From an uncultured OCS116 cluster bacterium (GTDB taxonomy: Bacteria > Pseudomonadota > Alphaproteobacteria > Rhizobiales > TMED25): a stretch of 49,281 nt of DNA. Below, piece by piece: positions 42,533-49,281 of the stretch (the first letter of the stretch is position 1; each line of letters begins with the position of its first letter). The notes under the pieces are model-generated. The model had not been told where the DNA came from. It ran no database searches and was given only the letters and a program-made list of their open reading frames with translations. The DNA lies in contig CACPAS010000006.1 in NCBI GenBank assembly GCA_902632055.1, positions 1-49,281 of the forward strand. The letters run 5' to 3'. The translations under genes and the position numbers were made by a program.

Positions 42533-43405
42533 CTAAATGTTTAGTATTTCTCTTGCTTCACTTGGATTAGCGACGGAATATCCCATGTTTGTAATTATAT
42601 TCACTGCTCGCTCAACAAGGGCAGCATTACCTGGAGCTAATTCACCTTTTGAAATATAGAGATTATCCTCTAATCCAACCCTGACATGTCCTCCAAGTAT
42701 AACAGATTGTGCAACCATTGGAAGCTGGTCTTTTGATATTCCAAACGATGCCCAGATTGCATCCTCAGGCAGTTGATTACGCATGGTCATCATTGTATCT
42801 GGTGTTGCTTCCGCCGCCCATGGTATGCCAAGACATATCTGAAATAGATACGGCTTTTTAACTAAATCTTGTTTTATAAGTGCTTTTGCTTGCCTAAGTC
42901 CCCCAAGGTCAAATATCTCAAGCTCTGGCTTTACGCCAGTAGCTCTAATTTTTTTTGCCATTTCTATTACATTATCTGGGGTATTAACAAAAATATGCGG
43001 TCCAAAATTAAAGGTACCTATATCCAGACTGCATATGTCGGGTTTAATATTTTCAATGTGAATAACACGATTGGCCGGTGAAGTGAGAGTTGTGCCTTTA
43101 CCAAAATTTACAGGATCTTCGAGTTCACCCAGAACTATTCTGGCACCCGGCCCCGTTGTTAAATTGATTATTACTTCATTATTTTTGTCCCTTATCCGAT
43201 CAACCACCTCTCTGTACAGAGACTCTTCCATACTTGGTTTTCCAGTATTTGGATCACGAACGTGTATGTGTACTATTGCTGCACCAGCCTTGTAAGCAGA
43301 AAGGCATTCATTGGCAATTTCTTCAGGTGTTATAGGGACTGCAGGATTTATATGCGTATGCTCGGCAGCACCAGTGACAGCACATGTAATAATGACTTTT
43401 CTCAA
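42533..43405 (-). CDS. Beta-keto acid cleavage enzyme (BKACE, DUF849)
   Basis: This 290-residue BKACE family protein converts a beta-keto acid plus acetyl-CoA to a CoA ester and acetoacetate. Conserved segments are RKVIITCAVTGA at the start, HVRDP with zinc His residues (VHIHVRDP), ELEIFDLG and GHVRVGLEDNLY. I chose TTG 43405 (GGGGAG is 5 bases upstream); the open frame extends nine codons further. Substrates in the family include 3-keto-5-aminohexanoate and dehydrocarnitine; the actual one is unknown here. It heads the four-gene leftward operon and is divergent from an LLM monooxygenase. Confidence 0.93.
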   Translation of the reverse strand: MRKVIITCAVTGAAEHTHINPAVPITPEEIANECLSAYKAGAAIVHIHVRDPNTGKPSMEESLYREVVDRIRDKNNEVIINLTTGPGARIVLGELEDPVNFGKGTTLTSPANRVIHIENIKPDICSLDIGTFNFGPHIFVNTPDNVIEMAKKIRATGVKPELEIFDLGGLRQAKALIKQDLVKKPYLFQICLGIPWAAEATPDTMMTMRNQLPEDAIWASFGISKDQLPMVAQSVILGGHVRVGLEDNLYISKGELAPGNAALVERAVNIITNMGYSVANPSEAREILNI

Positions 43406-43515
43406 CAAAACTCCCCGATAAACTATAATCAAACTTATATTCTATAGATATATTTTTAAAAATAAATTATATTTTAATCGAAATTTTTAATTTTTATAAT
43501 TTAAGGATTTTTGTT

Positions 43516-44613
43516 ATGCGACTGGGGTTCTTCACAATGCCCGTTCATCCTGAAAATAAGAAGTGGGAAATATCGTTACAAGAAGATCGCGAGGCTGTAA
43601 TATTAGCAGACAGTCTCGGTTTTTATGATGTCTTTATTGGTGAGCATTTAACTGATAAATCTGAGAATATTACAAATAGTATGATATTTTTATCAAGTTT
43701 AATATCTGAAACCAAGAACATAAAACTTGGGACAGGAACATCTAATCTGTCTCATATGCATCCAGTATTAATTGCATCCCATGCAGCAATGCTTGACCAT
43801 CTCTCAAAAGGAAGATTTATATTTGGTATTAGTCCAGGAGCTCTCCGATGTGACGCAGAGGTGTTAGGTATTATAAATGAGGATAGGGGGAAGATTTTTG
43901 CAGAGTCTATTGATGTAATACTTGAGATTTGGAGAAGTGATCCACCGTATAATATTGATATACCAAACAACAGATTTAAAGTGTCCTCTATGGAGTCAAC
44001 TTTTCTTGAGGTTGGCGTGGGATACTTGCAGAAACCTTATCAAAAACCATTACCAGAAATAGTTGGAACGGTTGTGGCTCCATATTCGAAGGGGGTGATT
44101 GCGATGGGAGAAAAAAATTTTCATCCAATTTCCGCTCATTTTTTATTACCGAAATGGGTAAAGACTCATTGGGAAAATTATAAAGTTGGGAAAGAAAATG
44201 TCGGACTCAAAGCAAATATAAGTGACTGGAGAATTGCTCGTACCATATTTGTTAATGATGACTCGAAGATTGCCAAACGGTATGGAAAAGAGGATAACAA
44301 GAGCCCTTATAGGTTTTTTTATGATCACCTCTATCGTAAGCTCGAGAGAAGTGGTCGGCTCGCTGTATTTAAATCAGATCCAACTACAGAAGATAAAGAC
44401 TTAGAAATTGATAATATTCTTGACGAGCTAGTTATCTGTGGTGATACGAATCATGTGATCGATCAAATTTTATCATTAAGAGAAGAAGTTGGGGATTTTG
44501 GAGAACTTCTGTATGGAGGGGTTGATTGGGTGGATAAGGGTCTTGCACGTAAATCCATGGAGCTAATGGCAGAAAAGGTAATTCCAGAAGTCACAAAATA
44601 CATCAATAAATAA
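43516..44613 (+). CDS. LLM-class flavin-dependent monooxygenase
   Basis: This 365-residue luciferase-like monooxygenase has MRLGFFTMPVHP with the DSLGFYDVFIGEH strand near 30-50, LGTGTSNLSHMHPVLIA, and GRFIFGISPGAL, all typical of the bacterial luciferase TIM-barrel. It needs FMNH2, supplied by a separate reductase (none is encoded nearby). The closest family pattern is LimB/alkane-type monooxygenases of actinobacteria and proteobacteria, but substrate is not determined. AAGGA precedes the start. Confidence 0.92.
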   Translation: MRLGFFTMPVHPENKKWEISLQEDREAVILADSLGFYDVFIGEHLTDKSENITNSMIFLSSLISETKNIKLGTGTSNLSHMHPVLIASHAAMLDHLSKGRFIFGISPGALRCDAEVLGIINEDRGKIFAESIDVILEIWRSDPPYNIDIPNNRFKVSSMESTFLEVGVGYLQKPYQKPLPEIVGTVVAPYSKGVIAMGEKNFHPISAHFLLPKWVKTHWENYKVGKENVGLKANISDWRIARTIFVNDDSKIAKRYGKEDNKSPYRFFYDHLYRKLERSGRLAVFKSDPTTEDKDLEIDNILDELVICGDTNHVIDQILSLREEVGDFGELLYGGVDWVDKGLARKSMELMAEKVIPEVTKYINK

Positions 44614-44651
44614 TTCAAATTGAAATATTTTAAAGAAACAATTATATAAAT

Positions 44652-45044
44652 ATGATGCGCTCAATTATTGTCATTATATCTCTTTTTCTAATACTTTCAT
44701 TCACTAGCAGTATTGTTGGATACAGGATTCCTGGCATCACAGAAAACCCATCACTCGGAAAAATAAAGTTATGCAAGGCGGCCTCGGGTATGCACTCCAA
44801 CTTTATAGATAAGTACGTAACGGCAGGCATAATTCTAAGTCACAAAAAACTGTCAGAACAGCAATATACCTTTTATGTAGACAAGGAAAAATGGAATAAT
44901 GAATTATTTGAGTCCCAAGAAGTGGTTGCAATTGGGGGATGGTGCAGGGTTGCGAATAAGAACGGAAGAGGTGAAGTATACATTTATGACAATAAAAATA
45001 AAGAAGTCATCGGCACTGTAATAGATGGTAACTATGAGGCATAG
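44652..45044 (+). CDS. Small secreted protein of unknown function
   Basis: I do not recognise this family. The 130-residue product starts with a clear signal peptide (MMRSIIVIISLFLILSF, cleavage near residue 22). The mature part has two cysteines (LCKAASG and GWCRVANK) that could form a disulfide, and a C-terminal Lys/Glu/Asp mix with YIYDNKNKEVIG. It sits between the LLM monooxygenase and a GMC oxidoreductase on the same strand. ATG 44652 or 44655 may be the start. Confidence 0.7.
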   Translation: MMRSIIVIISLFLILSFTSSIVGYRIPGITENPSLGKIKLCKAASGMHSNFIDKYVTAGIILSHKKLSEQQYTFYVDKEKWNNELFESQEVVAIGGWCRVANKNGRGEVYIYDNKNKEVIGTVIDGNYEA

Positions 45045-45189
45045 TAAATTATTTATTTTTTGTATAAATTATAATCAAAAAGCCAGTTAGTACGCCAACT
45101 ATCATCCATAACCAAGTTTCAACTGAAAATAACATGAGACCAATAATTAAATTTCAAATTTTATTCTATTTTATAGTATAACCATTTAA

Positions 45190-46797
45190 ATGGAAAATAT
45201 AACAGATATCAATTTTGATTATATAATAATTGGTGCGGGGAGCGCGGGCTGTGTCCTCGCTAACAGATTATCTCAGGATAAAGATAATTCTGTCCTCCTT
45301 GTTGAGTCGGGTGGCTGGGATAATAATCCATGGATACATATACCGCTTGGCTATGGGAAACACTTCGATAACCCGAAAGTTAACTGGATGTATCATTCTG
45401 AACCAGAGCAAGCGACCGGAGGCAGGAAGATTTTTCAACCACGAGGAAAAGTGATAGGTGGCTCATCCTCTATAAATGGCTTAGTTTACATTCGTGGGCA
45501 GCGGCAAGATTTTGATCTTTGGGATCCGGAAAGCAAGTATGGGTGGGATTACAACTCTATTTTGCCATATTTTAAAAAAAGTGAGAAAAATATGGATATC
45601 CATGATGAGTATCACGGTTCTGATGGCGAATTATCGGTGTCATCACCGAGAGACCTGTACCCACTTGCAAAGGCTTTTGTGAAGTCGGGTATTAATATGG
45701 GGTATCCCCTCAATAAGGATTTTAATGGGGCAACTCAAGAAGGGTTTGGTCATTTGCAAATGACAATCAAGAATGGTAGAAGATCAAGTTCATCAACTGC
45801 CTTTTTGAAGAGCATTAGGAAAAGAAAAAATCTTAAAATATACACAAATATACTTATTTCAAAAGTTTTGTTCGAGAATAAGACCGCAATTGGTGTATTA
45901 GGACTCAGGAATGGTAAGGTAATAAAGCTCTTCGCAAATCGTGAGGTCATTTTATCCGCAGGCTCATTTAACACGCCAAAAATTTTGCAATTATCTGGTG
46001 TCGGTCCAAAAGATGTCTTAGATGAATTTGGTATAAAAAATATATCAGTTTTGGAGGGGGTTGGAAAAAATTTACAAGACCATTACAATGGAAGGATTGT
46101 ATTCAAAACATCAAATCAACATACCCTAAATGCTGTAATGAGAAGCAAATATAGGTCTCTATTCGAAGGTTTAAAATATATTCTTTTTCGACGAGGCTTT
46201 TTAAATATGGGTTCCTCTGTATCAGCTGGTTTTATTAAATCAAAACAATCACTTAAAAGACCAGATTTGCATATTAGTTTAATACTATTTAGTGGTGATA
46301 AGGCTGGAACAATGCTGCACCCATGGTCGGGATTTTCAATTATTGTAAGACTCCTGCGACCAAAAAGCGTAGGAAGCTTGAGGATAAAAAGCATGGACCC
46401 ATCAGAACAACCACAGATCCATATGAATTACTTTAGCCACAAGAATGATAGACGGCTTCTTGTTGAGGCTATAAAAATAACACGAAAAATTTTGGGAGCT
46501 GATCCTATCCGAAATGAATGCCTAGAAGAGCATTCTCCGGGTCCTGAAATCATATCAGATAAGGAAATAGAGCAATTTTTAGCCACGAAAGGGGGTATTA
46601 GCTATCACCCAGTTGGGACCTGTAAGATGGGTATTGGTAATGATTGTGTGGTTGATTATAGTTGTAGCGTTTATGGTGTTAAAAACCTAAGAGTAGTGGA
46701 CGCATCCATAATGCCAAATATTACATCAGGCAATACTAATGCGCCTGTTATCATGATTGCAGAGAAGGCGGCAGATATTATTTTAGGTAAAGTATGA
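45190..46797 (+). CDS. GMC family oxidoreductase (choline-dehydrogenase-like)
   Basis: This 535-residue FAD flavoprotein has the ADP-binding GAGSAG at 15-20, the GMC signature 1 PRGKVIGGSSSINGLVYIRG, signature 2 SAGSFNTPKILQLSGVGP, and the C-terminal catalytic His473 in SYHPVGTCKMG with SGNTNAPVIMIAEKAAD. The family oxidises alcohols; choline, PEG and dihydroxyacid-type substrates are all known, so the substrate stays open. It follows the small secreted gene after a 145-base gap and converges on the NIPSNAP gene with 2 bases between stops. Confidence 0.96.
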   Translation: MENITDINFDYIIIGAGSAGCVLANRLSQDKDNSVLLVESGGWDNNPWIHIPLGYGKHFDNPKVNWMYHSEPEQATGGRKIFQPRGKVIGGSSSINGLVYIRGQRQDFDLWDPESKYGWDYNSILPYFKKSEKNMDIHDEYHGSDGELSVSSPRDLYPLAKAFVKSGINMGYPLNKDFNGATQEGFGHLQMTIKNGRRSSSSTAFLKSIRKRKNLKIYTNILISKVLFENKTAIGVLGLRNGKVIKLFANREVILSAGSFNTPKILQLSGVGPKDVLDEFGIKNISVLEGVGKNLQDHYNGRIVFKTSNQHTLNAVMRSKYRSLFEGLKYILFRRGFLNMGSSVSAGFIKSKQSLKRPDLHISLILFSGDKAGTMLHPWSGFSIIVRLLRPKSVGSLRIKSMDPSEQPQIHMNYFSHKNDRRLLVEAIKITRKILGADPIRNECLEEHSPGPEIISDKEIEQFLATKGGISYHPVGTCKMGIGNDCVVDYSCSVYGVKNLRVVDASIMPNITSGNTNAPVIMIAEKAADIILGKV

Positions 46798-46799
46798 AC

Positions 46800-47114
46800 T
46801 TATTTAAGTGGAGAGAATGAAGTGCCGGTCATAATTTTATCTTCTTGATCTGCAACCATTCCTGCGGTTTTATCACGAAAACTTAGCCAATCGGGGTCTG
46901 CGGCCCTCTTTTTTTTCATCTCATTAAATTCTTCAAGATCCTTATATTCCCATATGTGAACTATTTGATTTTGAGGCCCAATATCACTTATGAAATATGC
47001 AACTAGCTTAAAACCATATTTATTGTTAACTGGCATAGCGTACTTTTCAAAAATTTCTACATACTTATTGAGCATTCTCGGTACGCAATTGTATGTTCTT
47101 ATATTATAAATCAT
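46800..47114 (-). CDS. NIPSNAP family protein
   Basis: This 104-residue ferredoxin-like alpha/beta-barrel protein has the NIPSNAP pattern: IYNIRTYNCVPRMLNKYV at the start and IVHIWEYKDLEEFNEMKKKRAADPDW, usual for NIPSNAP domains. These are often associated with catabolic oxidoreductases, but no biochemical role is established. It follows the next upstream minus-strand gene by 28 bases, forming a two-gene unit. Confidence 0.9.
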   Translation of the reverse strand: MIYNIRTYNCVPRMLNKYVEIFEKYAMPVNNKYGFKLVAYFISDIGPQNQIVHIWEYKDLEEFNEMKKKRAADPDWLSFRDKTAGMVADQEDKIMTGTSFSPLK

Positions 47115-47142
47115 TATACAAACTCCAAATTTGTGATCATTT

Positions 47143-47856
47143 CTATCCGTCAGCTGGTGGCCATATTCTGTGTCCTATACTTGGTGATCCAGGCGCATGA
47201 ATTGTTTCACCAATAGTTTTTTTGCTAAATGGGTCAAATTCACGAACAATGTTCTGTCGCCTATCCTCATGTGATGTAAACTCATATAGCACAGAATGCT
47301 TAGCCCAGCCGACGGTTGATACCATTTTTCTCGCTCTAATTGCTCCCTTGACCTCAGACACAAATGGGAGTCTTATTTGTGCATACCATTTCCCTATTTC
47401 GATCTCATTTTCGACGCTAGTCATGTTATAGCTTCCCATCTGGATTGCTTGCGCTGGTACACCACCAGGTGCGACCATTCGATAATCAGGACCCGTGACC
47501 CGCTCTTCTTCAATCAAAATAGCGGTTCTTGCCTCAAGCCTCTCTGAAAATCTCTGTTTGATTTCACTTGTTTGATTTTCTGAAAAAAGAGGTGAATTTT
47601 TTTGATAGTAAATGTGTGGAGATGACGCAGCAATGAGGCATATGTATTGTGTGCCTTGCGGAATATTTTCCTTCGTGTGTGGTAATTTATCTCGCCTCTC
47701 TTTATAGTCCTGCTCGTCTACCACATAATGAGCTGCCCATACCACCCCATCATGAGTTAAGATGTCTGGCAAATAATTATTGTGAAGCCAATTAATATGA
47801 TCCTCTGTTATGTCTCCATCTAAATTATACCATGTAGCCCATATACCATTATCCAT
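47143..47856 (-). CDS. Unassigned protein, possibly a dimeric alpha/beta-barrel (EthD-like)
   Basis: This 237-residue protein is not firmly recognised. The opening (MDNGIWATWYNLDGDITEDHINWLHNNYLPDIL) and later TVGWAKHSVLYEFTSHEDRR give two repeats resembling the dimeric alpha-beta-barrel (EthD/NIPSNAP-like) fold, with WAAHYVV as an expected strand. No catalytic motif is visible. It is co-oriented with a NIPSNAP gene, supporting a paired role. Divergent from the M24 peptidase, with palindromes between. Confidence 0.6.
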   Translation of the reverse strand: MDNGIWATWYNLDGDITEDHINWLHNNYLPDILTHDGVVWAAHYVVDEQDYKERRDKLPHTKENIPQGTQYICLIAASSPHIYYQKNSPLFSENQTSEIKQRFSERLEARTAILIEEERVTGPDYRMVAPGGVPAQAIQMGSYNMTSVENEIEIGKWYAQIRLPFVSEVKGAIRARKMVSTVGWAKHSVLYEFTSHEDRRQNIVREFDPFSKKTIGETIHAPGSPSIGHRIWPPADG

Positions 47857-47911
47857 GTGAAACCCTTTTATGAAATTTTCAAACTAAATAACTGTTTATT
47901 TTGCTATAAAT

Positions 47912-47930
47912 TATAATATCACATATTATA
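47912..47930. promoter_or_regulatory. Inverted repeat, first of two, in M24 gene upstream region
   Basis: TATAATAT and ATATTATA form 8-base perfect arms around CAC. It contains TAATATCA (47914-47921), which recurs twice in the second repeat nearby. Position is about 55 bases from the minus-strand gene start. Likely part of the same operator region. Confidence 0.4.
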
Positions 47931-47951
47931 CAGATATTTTAGATTGTAAAT

Positions 47952-47976
47952 TTGATATTACTCGTTGTAATATCAA
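47952..47976. promoter_or_regulatory. 25-bp inverted repeat operator upstream of the M24 gene
   Basis: TTGATATTAC and GTAATATCAA form perfect 10-base arms around TCGTT, ending 40 bases before the M24 start. Long GC-containing arms in an AT-rich gap make chance less likely than for the other repeats. With a third copy of TAATATCA at 47914, the region has three copies in 62 bases. A dimeric repressor or activator site is inferred. Confidence 0.6.
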
Positions 47977-48016
47977 TTTTTGTTCAATAGATAAATTAAA
48001 TCAAGGAGATTCATAA

Positions 48017-49225
48017 ATGTCAGATATCGGTATTATTCCAGTTGATTGGGAAGACAGGTTTGACCCACAGAGAATGCTAAGAGAGCGATTGGACCGTGCA
48101 AAGGAGGCTCTTGATAATTCAGAAGCGGATGTACTATTTGTATTTCGTACAGAAGATGCAAGATACTTAATGGGCTATAGGCATCATCTAGGTCCGGCTT
48201 TCATAATGGGTAATGCTGTCGTCGTGCTTGCAAGAGGTCATGACCCGATATTATGGACAATGGACTATGAGCATTGCAAGCAAAGGATGCCATGGTTAGA
48301 TGAGCAGCAGATTCAACCGAGAGCAAATTTTAGAGAAAAAGTTGGTATGAAAAGGTGGGCAGACCAAGTAGAAGGGTTTATTGGTTCATTGAAAGGGAAG
48401 ACAATTGGAATTGATATTTGGGATCTAAATATGGAGACTGCGATACGGGAAACCTTTCCCGATTCAAGCTTTGTTGATGGATATCAGGGAATTCTTATGC
48501 GAGCTAAAGAAATTAAAACTCAAGATGAGATACACTGTTTAAAAATTGCTAATGCCATGACTGAGGCTGCGCTTGATAATGCTCTTGATTTTTTAAAGCC
48601 CGGAGTGAGGGAATGTGAGGTTCTGGCAGTTGCTTGGGAAACGATGACTGCAATGGGATCTGAGTGGACACAGTGTTCAAATATTGTTGCCTCAGGGCCC
48701 TATACGGCCCCCTATCGAAGGTTTACATCAGATAGAATAATTCGAAATGGAGATCCTGTTATTATTGATATCGGGGCATGCTTCAATGGTTATTATGGAG
48801 ATCTAACAAGGACTTGGATTTGTGGTAACGTGAAGCCAACTGATGAAATGAAAAAAGTACATCAGAATTGTTACAATGCTCTATTCAATGCAGGTGCTGC
48901 GGTAAAACCTGGGGCTACAAATGCAGAAGTGTTTGCGCAAGCAGATCCTTACGTGTTAGACAGTCTTGGCCATGGCTCGGGCGTAAATCCATGGGAAGCC
49001 CCATATTTCTCTCCGGCATCAAAAGATCAACCAGTTGTATTGAAAGAGGGTATGCAGTTTAATCTTGAGCCATACGCTGGTGTTATTGGTGTTGGGGGCT
49101 TTAGACTAGAGAATGATCATATTGTTACAGCAGACGGTGTTGACATTTACACAACTTATCCATTTGACGAAAGGCTGGTTATTGATGTTCATCCATATGA
49201 TATTTCAACAGGAAGAACCAGATAG
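48017..49225 (+). CDS. M24 family metallopeptidase (Xaa-Pro dipeptidase/creatinase-like)
   Basis: This 402-residue pita-bread-fold protein has a creatinase N-domain (about 1-165) and a complete metal set D251, D262 (VIIDIGACFNGYYGDLTRT), H319 (LGHGSG), E351 (LEPYAG) and E365 (RLENDH), so it should be an active dinuclear metalloenzyme. AAGGAG lies 7 bases before the ATG. Family members are aminopeptidase P, prolidase, creatinase and DMSP lyase DddP; this one lacks the additional Asp near the first metal ligand that marks DddP. It heads a unit that continues into a partial dehydrogenase gene. Confidence 0.95.
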   Translation: MSDIGIIPVDWEDRFDPQRMLRERLDRAKEALDNSEADVLFVFRTEDARYLMGYRHHLGPAFIMGNAVVVLARGHDPILWTMDYEHCKQRMPWLDEQQIQPRANFREKVGMKRWADQVEGFIGSLKGKTIGIDIWDLNMETAIRETFPDSSFVDGYQGILMRAKEIKTQDEIHCLKIANAMTEAALDNALDFLKPGVRECEVLAVAWETMTAMGSEWTQCSNIVASGPYTAPYRRFTSDRIIRNGDPVIIDIGACFNGYYGDLTRTWICGNVKPTDEMKKVHQNCYNALFNAGAAVKPGATNAEVFAQADPYVLDSLGHGSGVNPWEAPYFSPASKDQPVVLKEGMQFNLEPYAGVIGVGGFRLENDHIVTADGVDIYTTYPFDERLVIDVHPYDISTGRTR

Positions 49226-49227
49226 CG

Positions 49228-49281
49228 ATGGCACAAGAAAATATTGGATCAATCGAACCCGACTTTTCTCTAAGAGGAAAA
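49228..49281 (+). CDS. Probable short-chain dehydrogenase, N-terminal fragment (cut by window end)
   Basis: A frame from ATG 49228 gives 18 residues (MAQENIGSIEPDFSLRGK) before the window ends. FSLRGK directly before a Rossmann domain is a usual start for SDR-family enzymes, which normally continue VALVTG. It begins two bases after the M24 stop, so it is likely in the same operon. The call is tentative. Confidence 0.5.
   Translation, partial: MAQENIGSIEPDFSLRGK

Noticed and set aside
48017-49225. M24 gene as DMSP lyase DddP
   Set aside because: The fold is shared, but the first metal motif reads DIGACFNG rather than having the second Asp found in DddP, the protein is about 45 residues shorter and lacks the DddP N-terminal segment. 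A general M24 call is safer.

Overview
The window comes from an AT-rich, tightly packed alphaproteobacterium, most likely a free-living aquatic (marine) lineage. The class is indicated by cckA beside recA-alaS, the purB-purC-purS-purQ-purL-bolA-grxD series, cysE followed by a DUF3126 gene, an NDUFS6-type zinc-finger gene, a DksA that has lost most zinc cysteines, and split xdhC genes with a MoeA/MocA-type fusion. Lineage and habitat are inference from gene content and base composition. I see no insertion sequence, phage gene, CRISPR array or rRNA, one tRNA, and no gene-free stretch longer than about 250 bases.

Bases 1-36,000 are mostly core genes. They run: a partial membrane-anchored coiled-coil protein (minus, cut by the window edge); a 2Fe-2S ferredoxin with its NADPH reductase; dksA overlapping the cell-cycle kinase cckA; recA; alaS; a zinc-uptake locus (znuC-znuB-zur leftward, znuA rightward) sharing a near-perfect Zur box; an unrecognised 455-residue protein; trmJ and rpsD; a seven-gene leftward purine/iron-sulfur operon; a molybdenum-hydroxylase locus (coxG, coxS, coxM, two xdhC halves, a cytidylyltransferase fusion) that lacks the catalytic large subunit; map, a CinA-like gene, gpt, tRNA-Leu(TAA); a flavin monooxygenase and a zinc-finger protein; cysE; hisI/folE; a scaffold-like gene, yidD, thrS; and nadK.

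Bases 36,000-49,281 are an accessory catabolic block: two Gfo/Idh/MocA dehydrogenases, an ACMSD-type amidohydrolase, a carboxymuconolactone-decarboxylase-like protein, a four-gene operon (beta-keto-acid cleavage enzyme, TauD-type dioxygenase, 2-hydroxyacid dehydrogenase, ketopantoate-reductase-like protein), a luciferase-like monooxygenase, a small secreted protein, a GMC oxidoreductase, two small ferredoxin-fold-like proteins, an M24 metallopeptidase and the start of a probable short-chain dehydrogenase. No substrate can be read from sequence alone. Several divergent promoters carry perfect inverted repeats that look like operators, the clearest being the Zur box and the repeat pair before the M24 gene. 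Convergent genes repeatedly abut or overlap, as in streamlined genomes.
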